Below, one piece after another: positions 54,773 through 61,930 of a stretch of DNA of 64,000 bases (its first letter is position 1; each line of letters opens with the position of its first letter). Source of the DNA: Draconibacterium mangrovi_A (GTDB lineage Bacteria; Bacteroidota; Bacteroidia; Bacteroidales; Prolixibacteraceae); the NCBI RefSeq assembly GCF_037646455.1, contig NZ_JBBIXN010000004.1, positions 310,001 to 374,000 on the forward strand. Direction: 5' to 3'. The notes under the pieces are model-generated. The model searched no databases. It was not told the DNA's origin and saw nothing but the letters and a program-made list of their open reading frames with translations. The position numbers were made by a program, and so were the translations under genes.

Positions 54773-56416
54773 TTACATCAGGAAACTCAATAAAATACCC
54801 GCAGCAACTGCCGAACCGATAACGCCGGCAACGTTTGGTGCCATGGCGTGCATCAGTAAGTGGTTGGTAGGATCTTCTTTCACTCCCATAGTTTGAACGA
54901 CCCTGGCACTGTCGGGAACCGCAGAAACTCCGCTGGCGCCGATCATCGGGTTTATTTTATTTTCCTTTTTCAGGAACAGGTTCATGATCTTAGCTCCGGC
55001 AACTCCTCCCGCAGTAGCAATTACAAACGAGCCGGCACCTAGGGCAAAGATCTTGATAGAAGCCGGTGTCAGGAATACATCGGCCTGTGTTGAAGCACCC
55101 ACCGTGATCCCCAGCAGAATGGTAATTACATCGATTAAAGGATTTGCAGCTGTATTGGCCAAACGTTTGGTCACACCCGATTCTTTCAGCAGGTTACCAA
55201 AGAATAACATACCAATAAGCGGCAATGCCGATGGCGCAATGTATGCGGTTAAAATCAGACCAACAATAGGGAAGAGCACCTTTTCCAGTTTCGATACCGC
55301 ACGCGGTGGTTTCATTCGAATCAGGCGTTCTTTTCGTGTTGTCATCAGTTTAATGACCGGTGGTTGAATTACAGGTACCAAAGCCATATACGAATAGGCT
55401 GCAATAGCGATTGGCCCGATCAGGTTTTTAACCGTGGTCCCGTCGGCCAGCACATTCATTCCGTTAGCCAGTTTCGAAGAAATAAAGATTGCCGTCGGAC
55501 CATCAGCTCCCCCGATAATTCCAATCGCACCGGCTTCGGGTGGTGCAAATCCAAGGAAAATAGCTCCGAGGAAGGTCAGGAAAATACCGATTTGGGCAGC
55601 AGCTCCCAGAAGCATCAGTTTTGGATTCGAGATTAAGGATGAAAAGTCGGTCATGGCACCGATACCCAGGAAAATAAGTGGTGGATACCATCCCTGAACC
55701 ACGCCCTGGTATAAAATATTCATTACCGATCCCGGTTCGTAAACACCGAGCTTCAGGTTGAAATCGGCCACCTGGAACATGGGAATATTCCCGATAAGAA
55801 TACCAAAACCAATAGGAATCAGCAACATCGGTTCAAAGTCGTATCGTATGGCCAGGAAGATGAACACAAAACCAACAAACATCATAATGATGTTTCCCCA
55901 CGAAACATTGGCAAAGCCCGAAAACTCGTAAAAGTTAAATAATCCGGCAATCGCTCCGTTGTAATTTTTATAGACCGCTCCGTCACCCCTCAGCTCTTCC
56001 TGCGAAAGCTGAAGCGTTCGGTTTGGTAATTTGACCATTGGAGTTTTAATGTCGTATCCGCTTTGTTTATTCGGATCGGTATTGGTTCTTAATTGTGTAA
56101 CCTGGACCTTGTTAAACTCCATATTGATCTTGTTCCCATCAAGAAGATAATGACCGGTGTAGCGTTGCTTGGCCGAATCGAGAATAAAAGTGCCGTTCTC
56201 TTCAAATGAAAGCGTTTTAAAGCGCTTAACGGTTTTTGGAGCTTTCTCTGTTGCTTCATCGGCCTTGTAGGTAGGAACCGGGACGTATCCGTCAGAATAG
56301 TCGATCCACTTCCCCGAAGTAAGTTGCTCCTTGATCTCCTGAGCCCCGTCGGCAGCAAAGACCACCTGGCTCGCGAAAATCAGCAGCAGTAGTAGTTGAA
56401 ATAATTTTCTCATCAT
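54773..56416 (-). CDS. Sodium-translocating decarboxylase beta subunit (OadB/MmdB) with extra N-terminal domain
   Basis: 547-residue membrane protein. The C-terminal 380 residues form the Na+-pumping beta subunit, with many helices and the conserved GIIGGADGPTAIF and VSAVPDSARV segments that carry the sodium sites. The first 150 residues are unusual: a Sec-type signal (about 1-21), then a probably exported domain with GKWIDY, LSFEENGTFIL and GHYLLDGNKI, reminiscent of lipocalin-like domains. Typical OadB proteins are about 380-440 residues and lack this. Last gene of the methylmalonyl-CoA decarboxylase unit. Confidence 0.88.
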   Translation of the reverse strand: MMRKLFQLLLLLIFASQVVFAADGAQEIKEQLTSGKWIDYSDGYVPVPTYKADEATEKAPKTVKRFKTLSFEENGTFILDSAKQRYTGHYLLDGNKINMEFNKVQVTQLRTNTDPNKQSGYDIKTPMVKLPNRTLQLSQEELRGDGAVYKNYNGAIAGLFNFYEFSGFANVSWGNIIMMFVGFVFIFLAIRYDFEPMLLIPIGFGILIGNIPMFQVADFNLKLGVYEPGSVMNILYQGVVQGWYPPLIFLGIGAMTDFSSLISNPKLMLLGAAAQIGIFLTFLGAIFLGFAPPEAGAIGIIGGADGPTAIFISSKLANGMNVLADGTTVKNLIGPIAIAAYSYMALVPVIQPPVIKLMTTRKERLIRMKPPRAVSKLEKVLFPIVGLILTAYIAPSALPLIGMLFFGNLLKESGVTKRLANTAANPLIDVITILLGITVGASTQADVFLTPASIKIFALGAGSFVIATAGGVAGAKIMNLFLKKENKINPMIGASGVSAVPDSARVVQTMGVKEDPTNHLLMHAMAPNVAGVIGSAVAAGILLSFLM

Positions 56417-56429
56417 AACGCGGTTAAGG

Positions 56430-56855
56430 TTAGCCGATTTCGATTAATACATCGTCCTGTAAAACACTGTCGCCAACATTTACTTTTATGGCAGTAACTT
56501 CGCCGGCTTTTGTAGTTTGTACCTGGTTTTCCATTTTCATGGCTTCCATAACCATCAGGTTTTGTCCTTCGGTAACCACATCGCCAACTGTTACATTTAT
56601 TTTCAGAATGGTTCCGGGCAGCGGAGCTGTAACCTTATGGGTACCGGTCGATACCGCTTTCCTGATCTGTCCTTCACCGGGCATTTTCTCTACCGGTTTC
56701 CGGATCAGTTTTGGAGTTTTCGAAGCTTTGATCTCACTTTTGATTTCCACTTCGTAAATGGTGCCGTTTACATCCAGTTCAGCAATATTGTCTTCAATAT
56801 CTTTTAAATGAACGTCGTAATCGTTACCCCTGATTGTGAATTTATATTTTTTCAT
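56430..56855 (-). CDS. Biotin carboxyl carrier subunit
   Basis: 141-residue biotinyl protein. A short N-terminal region (about 1-70) precedes the biotinyl domain (about 72-141) with EAMKMEN; K107 is the biotin attachment site. It shuttles the carboxyl group from the carboxyltransferase to the membrane beta subunit. It lies 13 bp upstream of the oadB-type gene. The family also includes acetyl-CoA carboxylase carriers, but the context decides for the decarboxylase. Confidence 0.9.
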   Translation of the reverse strand: MKKYKFTIRGNDYDVHLKDIEDNIAELDVNGTIYEVEIKSEIKASKTPKLIRKPVEKMPGEGQIRKAVSTGTHKVTAPLPGTILKINVTVGDVVTEGQNLMVMEAMKMENQVQTTKAGEVTAIKVNVGDSVLQDDVLIEIG

Positions 56856-56987
56856 TTTTTGCGTTTTTATTCATCAATTAATATGTTGCAACTGCGTTTT
56901 CTCCCTGATATTTAGATTGTTCGGATTTTAAAACGGTGATGTGTTGTTTCCAAACACTAAAGGAAAATCAAGCGGCAACATCTATTT

Positions 56988-57362
56988 TTATTTGGGCCAG
57001 TTTTGATTGACACTGTATATCTTCGAACTCCAGGGCGAATAAGCCTTTTTAACCTTTTTAATGGTTACTACATTGCTTTCTTCATCGTGCAATTCGTTAA
57101 AATACAGATGAAGCGCAAGGCTTAAAGCGGCTGTTACGTTCCCCTCAATATCATAGTCGTCTTCGGCAGGATCCTCCTGTTTTCGGCTTCTTCTCCGTTT
57201 GGTTTTGTCGCGTTTATGAACCAGCCTTTTAATGATTTTAGGCAGCCTCGTAAACACAATAACCAAAATTGTAAGCGAAAAAAACACGATCAGGAATCCT
57301 ACAATCGCCACCGTCATCCCAAATTCGACTGAATTAGCCAGCAAGATAAATAATGCTTCCAT
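56988..57362 (-). CDS. OadG-type decarboxylase accessory subunit
   Basis: 124-residue protein with one N-terminal membrane helix (about 14-36), a Lys/Arg-rich stretch (VHKRDKTKRRRSRK), an acidic patch, and a C-terminal helix, the layout of OadG/MmdD, which anchors the carboxyltransferase to the beta subunit. It starts 9 bp after the carboxyltransferase gene. Confidence 0.82.
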   Translation of the reverse strand: MEALFILLANSVEFGMTVAIVGFLIVFFSLTILVIVFTRLPKIIKRLVHKRDKTKRRRSRKQEDPAEDDYDIEGNVTAALSLALHLYFNELHDEESNVVTIKKVKKAYSPWSSKIYSVNQNWPK

Positions 57363-57371
57363 AGTGATTTC

Positions 57372-58931
57372 TTATAATGGGATGTTCGAATGTTTCTTCG
57401 GCGGATTTACCAGCTTTTTGGTGGCCAGACTTTGCAGCCCGCGGATAATACGGAACCTGGTGTTGCGTGGTTCAATTACGTCGTCGATGTAACCAAAAGA
57501 TGCCGCCATGTATGGATTGGCAAATTTCTCGTTGTATTCTTCTTCGTGTTCTGCCAGGAATTTGGCACGTTCTTCGGCGTCTTCAATGTCGCGAAGTTTA
57601 CGTCCGTGAAGCACTTCAACAGCACCGGCCGCTCCCATCACTGCAATCTCGGCACTTGGCCAGGCGTAGTTCAGGTCACCGCGTAATTGCTTGCTCGACA
57701 TCACATCGTGTGCTCCTCCGTACGATTTACGCAGGGTAATCGTGATCTTTGGAATCGTGGCTTCACCATAGGCAAACATCAGTTTTGCACCGTGGGTAAT
57801 AATACCGCCGTATTCCTGCTTACTCCCGGGCAGGAATCCGGGAACATCAACCAATGTAATGATTGGAATATTGAATGAATCGCAGAAACGTACAAATCGT
57901 GCTGCTTTTATCGAGGCATTAATATCAAGTACTCCTGCCAGGTAATTTGGCTGGTTGGCAACCAAACCAACCGGTTGCCCGTCGAACTTAGCAAAACCTA
58001 CAATAATGTTCTTTGCATAGTTGCGGTGAATTTCCAGGAATTCGCCATAGTCAACAATGGTATGAATAACATCTTTTACATCGTAAGGCTGGTTCGGATT
58101 CTCGGGAATGATTTCGTTCAGGTCATCATCTAAACGATCGATCGGATCGGTATTCTCAGTGACAACAGGATCCTCGAGGTTATTCTGCGGCAGGTAAGAG
58201 ATAAGTTTACGAAGGATCATCAGACCTTCTTTTTCGTTTTCAACAAGAAACTGCGCCACACCCGATTTTGAAGCGTGTACTTTACCGCCTCCAAGGTCTT
58301 CTACCGAAATGTCTTCGCCGGTTACCGTTTTTACAACTTTCGGTCCGGTAACAAACATGTAGGAATTTTGCTCGGTCATCATGATAAAGTCGGTAAGTGC
58401 AGGTGAATAAACAGCACCGCCGGCACAAGGCCCGAATATGGCAGAGATCTGAGGTATTACGCCTGAAGCCAAAATGTTACGCTCGAAAATTTCGGCATAA
58501 CCGGCCAGCGAGTTAACACCTTCCTGGATGCGGGCACCACCTGAATCGTTGATCCCGATCACCGGTGCTCCCACTTTCATGGCCATATCCATTACTTTGC
58601 AGATCTTCTGTGCAAAGGTTTCTGAAAGCGAACCTCCAAATACCGTAAAATCCTGCGAGAATACATACACCACGCGACCGTCGATGGTTCCGTGGCCGGT
58701 AACAACGCCGTCGCCCAGAAACTTGGTTTTCTCGATACCAAAGTTAGAGCAGCGGTGCGTTACAAACATGTCGAACTCTTCGAAGCTGCCTTCGTCAAGC
58801 AGCAGTTCAATACGTTCGCGGGCAGTGAATTTCCCTTTCTTATGCTGGGATTCAATGCGTTTGATGCCTCCGCCTAATTTTGCTTCTGCACGGAGGTCAA
58901 TCAGTTTCTTAATTTTATCCTGGTTACTCAT
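57372..58931 (-). CDS. mmdA: Methylmalonyl-CoA decarboxylase / acyl-CoA carboxylase carboxyltransferase subunit
   Basis: 519-residue crotonase-fold carboxyltransferase with two halves. GGSLSETFAQKICKVMDMA and NDSGGARIQEG form the first acyl-CoA site; LVDVPGFLPGSKQEYGGIITHGAKL and SYGGAHDVMSSK the second (biotin side). It moves the carboxyl of (S)-methylmalonyl-CoA to biotin, giving propionyl-CoA. The beta and delta-type neighbours make it a decarboxylase rather than a carboxylase. The ATG at 58931 fits the family; the frame to 58976 overlaps the upstream epimerase end. Confidence 0.92.
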   Translation of the reverse strand: MSNQDKIKKLIDLRAEAKLGGGIKRIESQHKKGKFTARERIELLLDEGSFEEFDMFVTHRCSNFGIEKTKFLGDGVVTGHGTIDGRVVYVFSQDFTVFGGSLSETFAQKICKVMDMAMKVGAPVIGINDSGGARIQEGVNSLAGYAEIFERNILASGVIPQISAIFGPCAGGAVYSPALTDFIMMTEQNSYMFVTGPKVVKTVTGEDISVEDLGGGKVHASKSGVAQFLVENEKEGLMILRKLISYLPQNNLEDPVVTENTDPIDRLDDDLNEIIPENPNQPYDVKDVIHTIVDYGEFLEIHRNYAKNIIVGFAKFDGQPVGLVANQPNYLAGVLDINASIKAARFVRFCDSFNIPIITLVDVPGFLPGSKQEYGGIITHGAKLMFAYGEATIPKITITLRKSYGGAHDVMSSKQLRGDLNYAWPSAEIAVMGAAGAVEVLHGRKLRDIEDAEERAKFLAEHEEEYNEKFANPYMAASFGYIDDVIEPRNTRFRIIRGLQSLATKKLVNPPKKHSNIPL

Positions 58932-58963
58932 ATAAAAAATCGGTTGTTTTTGGTTTTCTGTTC

Positions 58964-59365
58964 TTATTTGCCGCACAGCTCGGTCAACACACCCAGGGTT
59001 GATTTTGGGTGAAGGAAACCGATGTTCAGGCCTTCAGCGCCTTTGCGCGATGCTTTGTCGATCAGGCGAACTCCTTTTTCTTCCAGTTCTCCCAACGATT
59101 TGTTGACGTCGTCGACAGCAAAAGCCAGGTGGTGTACGCCCGGTCCTTTTTTCTCAATGAATTTACCGATAGGTCCCTCCGGATCGGTCGACTCCAGTAA
59201 TTCGATTTTGGTGTCGCCTACCTTAAAAAAAGCGGTTTTTACTTTTTGGTCTGCTACTTCCTCAATGGCGTAGCATTTAAGTCCCAACATGTTCTCGTAG
59301 TATGGAATGGCTTCGTCTAAACTGTTAACGGCAATTCCAATGTGTTCTATATGTGAAATGTTCAT
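58964..59365 (-). CDS. mce: Methylmalonyl-CoA epimerase
   Basis: 133-residue vicinal-oxygen-chelate protein. It starts with the metal-binding His in HIEHIGIAV and has VHHLAFAVDD and GVLTELCGK, which supply the other ligands. It interconverts (R)- and (S)-methylmalonyl-CoA, linking the mutase product to the decarboxylase gene 32 bp downstream. First gene of the five-gene unit. Confidence 0.93.
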   Translation of the reverse strand: MNISHIEHIGIAVNSLDEAIPYYENMLGLKCYAIEEVADQKVKTAFFKVGDTKIELLESTDPEGPIGKFIEKKGPGVHHLAFAVDDVNKSLGELEEKGVRLIDKASRKGAEGLNIGFLHPKSTLGVLTELCGK

Positions 59366-59536
59366 CTTATTTAGAATGTTTATAAAATGTTAATAGTCAA
59401 AAATTTATAGCTATAAAGTTACGGCTTCTACCATGCCGGATTCAAATTGTCAGGAAAATCTGATCAAATGAATCCCGAATTTCAGATATCCTTAATATTT
59501 GTTTTGTATGCCGGTCAAAAGCATGATTTTCTTCAT

Positions 59537-59564
59537 AAAAAAAAAGCAGACATCTGCCTGCTTT
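59537..59564 (-). terminator. Terminator of the CoA-transferase gene
   Basis: On the minus strand, arms AAAGCAG and CTGCTTT (59564-59558, 59549-59543) are followed by nine T residues. It lies 13 bp after the stop, so the CoA-transferase is a separate unit from the mce operon. Confidence 0.88.
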
Positions 59565-59576
59565 TCTATATCTTTG

Positions 59577-60887
59577 TTAGTCCTGGTCCCATACAAAATG
59601 GAAGTGCGGACCGAATCTTTCGAAAGCGTTTTTATCCAGATTTTCCTGATGGTCGGGGTGAGCAATCGAGATGAGCAGTTTTGCCCGATCCTGAAGTGTT
59701 CTTCCGTATAAATTAACTGCACCAAATTCGGTAACTACCCAGTGAATATTGGCACGTGTGCTAACAACACCGGCACCGGGAGTTAAAATTGGCGCAATTT
59801 TGCTGATTCCTTTATTGGTTACCGAAGGCATGGCCAAAATTGGCTTCCCGCCTTTACTTAATGATGCACCACGAAGGAAGTCGATCTGACCACCTACACC
59901 GGAATAGTGCGTTGTACCAATTGAATCGGCACAAACCTGTCCGGTAATATCAACCTGCAGCGCTGAGTTAATGGCGGTTACCTTTGGGTTTTTGGCAATA
60001 ATCGAAACACGGTTGGTATACCTTACATCCTGCATGGCTACTCCTGGATTATCGTGGATATAATCGTAAAGATTTTTCGAGCCCATCAGGAAAGTGGCTA
60101 CCATTTTACCTTTGTCGATTTTTTTGTTTCTTCCATTCACCACACCTTTATCTACCAGCGGCAAAATACCGTCGGCGAACATTTCGGAGTGAACACCAAG
60201 GTCTTTGTGGTTACCCAACATGCTGAGTACTGCATTTGGGATAGCACCGATACCCATTTGCAGTGTTGCTCCGTCTTCCACCAGTTCGGCTACGTAACGA
60301 CCAATTTTGCGGTCGGTTTCCGAAATGGGGCCCGGTTCGGCAGCAATCAGTTCACTGTCATCTTCTACGAAAAGATCAATGTCGTTGATATGGATCATGG
60401 CATCGCCAAATGCACGCGGCACATTCGGGTTAACAATAGCAATCGTTGTATCGGCATTTTCAACGGCAGCCAGTGTGGCATCAACCGATGTTCCCAAAGA
60501 AACATAACCATGTTTATCGGGAGGTGAAACCTGGATCATGGCCACATTCACTTTCAAATAACCTTCGCGAATCAAACGTTGCGTTTCCTGGAGGAAAACC
60601 GGAATGTAATCAGCATAACCGGCCTGTGTTTGCTTACGCACATTATGCCCTACAAAAAACGATTCCAGCTGAAAAATTCCTTCCAGTTCCTGATCGGCAT
60701 ATGGAGCCGGACCTTCGGTGTGGATGTGCTGGATGCGTACGTTTCTGAATTCTTTGTTTTTTCCGCGTTCAACAAGAGCTTTAATAAGTGGGTGCGGCGT
60801 TGCGGCCACACTATGAAGATGTACCCTGTCGTTGGATTTAACTACTTTAACTGCCTCGGCAGGTGAAATGAATTTAATATTCTTCAT
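59577..60887 (-). CDS. Acetyl-CoA hydrolase/transferase family protein (4-hydroxybutyrate or succinyl-CoA:acetate CoA-transferase type)
   Basis: 436-residue family I CoA-transferase. The catalytic Glu is E235 in VHSEMFADG; the oxyanion/CoA-binding GVGGQIDFLRGA and the C-terminal VTEFGAVNLYGRT segments are present. It transfers CoA between acyl groups such as succinate, acetate, propionate or 4-hydroxybutyrate. Next to the methylmalonyl-CoA decarboxylase unit, release of propionate or activation of succinate is the likely role; substrate inferred. It has its own promoter element and terminator. Confidence 0.88.
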   Translation of the reverse strand: MKNIKFISPAEAVKVVKSNDRVHLHSVAATPHPLIKALVERGKNKEFRNVRIQHIHTEGPAPYADQELEGIFQLESFFVGHNVRKQTQAGYADYIPVFLQETQRLIREGYLKVNVAMIQVSPPDKHGYVSLGTSVDATLAAVENADTTIAIVNPNVPRAFGDAMIHINDIDLFVEDDSELIAAEPGPISETDRKIGRYVAELVEDGATLQMGIGAIPNAVLSMLGNHKDLGVHSEMFADGILPLVDKGVVNGRNKKIDKGKMVATFLMGSKNLYDYIHDNPGVAMQDVRYTNRVSIIAKNPKVTAINSALQVDITGQVCADSIGTTHYSGVGGQIDFLRGASLSKGGKPILAMPSVTNKGISKIAPILTPGAGVVSTRANIHWVVTEFGAVNLYGRTLQDRAKLLISIAHPDHQENLDKNAFERFGPHFHFVWDQD

Positions 60888-60928
60888 GCTTTATTGGATA
60901 TTATAAAATCGGTAATGGTTACTGGTCG

Positions 60929-60936
60929 CAAAGGTA
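60929..60936 (-). promoter_or_regulatory. -7 element of the CoA-transferase gene
   Basis: Minus-strand TACCTTTG, an exact TAnnTTTG match, about 42 bp upstream of the ATG. A TTGAC lies about 20 bp further upstream and could be a -33 region. Confidence 0.6.
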
Positions 60937-61271
60937 AGAAAACTATCATTTTGGGTCAATTTCGAATATTATTTCGACACGTTCGAATGTTTTTGTAAAC
61001 TTAGTGTTAAAGAAGACCTGCAGGTATGAAATAGTGGATTTAAAATGAGTTATTCCAAACAGATGATCATATTACTTACTGAGTGAAATCTGTTTACATG
61101 AACAACTTTTATTTTTAGATCAATTTCACGACCTCATTTCCACGACCTTAATCAAAAAAAATAATGTGTCATTGAAAATGATTATGAAATTTTGCGGGAA
61201 TATTGCCTGATGCTTTTCCCTGTTTGCCCTCTTTTTGCTATTTTTAAGGCAGAAACATAAAACATAAGATC
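60937..61271. other. Divergent intergenic region upstream of ferritin
   Basis: 335 bp, AT-rich. Three TTCGA motifs (60961, 60973, 60982) lie behind the CoA-transferase promoter, and ATTTCACGACCT / ATTTCCACGACCT form a direct repeat (61123-61148) upstream of the ferritin gene. Either could be an operator; no known site is recognised. Confidence 0.35.
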
Positions 61272-61784
61272 ATGCTAAAAGAAAAAATGTTAAACGCCAT
61301 TAATGAACAAATAAATGCTGAACAATATTCAGCCTTCTTATATTTATCCATGTCGGCCTGGTTTCATGATAAAGGACTGCCCGGTTTTGCCAACTGGATG
61401 TACATTCAGTACCAGGAAGAATTGACCCACGCCAACAAGTTGTTTAATTACGTGGTAGAACGCGGTGAGAAACCGGAATTAAAAGCCATTAAACAAATGC
61501 CGGTGGAGTGGGAAGGTATTATTGATATCTATGAAGCCACATTGAAACATGAACAGCATGTGACCGAACTTATTAATAATCTGGTAGATATTGCCATCGA
61601 GGTGAAAGATCATGCCACACAGAGTTTCCTGCAGTGGTTTGTTGATGAGCAGGTAGAAGAAGAGGCAAACGTTACAGAGATCCTCGATAACCTGAAACTC
61701 ATTGATGGCCAGGGCAACGGCATATTTATGCTGGATCGTGAGATGCGTGGCAGAACCTTTGTTGACGACACAGTAACGGAATAA
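61272..61784 (+). CDS. ftnA: Non-heme bacterial ferritin
   Basis: 170-residue four-helix-bundle iron-storage protein. Ferroxidase ligands E17, E50 and H53 are at the same numbers as in E. coli FtnA. A further Glu in LKHEQHV and the EQVEEE cluster supply the remaining sites. No bacterioferritin-type heme Met was noted. A terminator follows directly. Confidence 0.95.
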   Translation: MLKEKMLNAINEQINAEQYSAFLYLSMSAWFHDKGLPGFANWMYIQYQEELTHANKLFNYVVERGEKPELKAIKQMPVEWEGIIDIYEATLKHEQHVTELINNLVDIAIEVKDHATQSFLQWFVDEQVEEEANVTEILDNLKLIDGQGNGIFMLDREMRGRTFVDDTVTE

Positions 61785-61809
61785 AAATATTACAGAATAT
61801 TTTGATAAA

Positions 61810-61839
61810 AGAGGTTGCTGTGTTAGTAGCCTCTTTTTT
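61810..61839 (+). terminator. Terminator of ferritin gene
   Basis: 10-bp stem (61810-61819 with 61825-61834, two wobble pairs) followed by six T residues. Confidence 0.85.
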
Positions 61840-61930
61840 GTTTGTATATTTTACAACTTCAAAATTAATTGGCGCTGAAGATGATTAATAATCTTTCATT
61901 TACGAAGCGGAATGATAAGAGTCCTTATTT

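Noticed and set aside
57232..57492. 86-residue plus-strand frame at the carboxyltransferase/OadG junction
   Set aside because: Spans two well-supported minus-strand genes and lacks any conserved feature.
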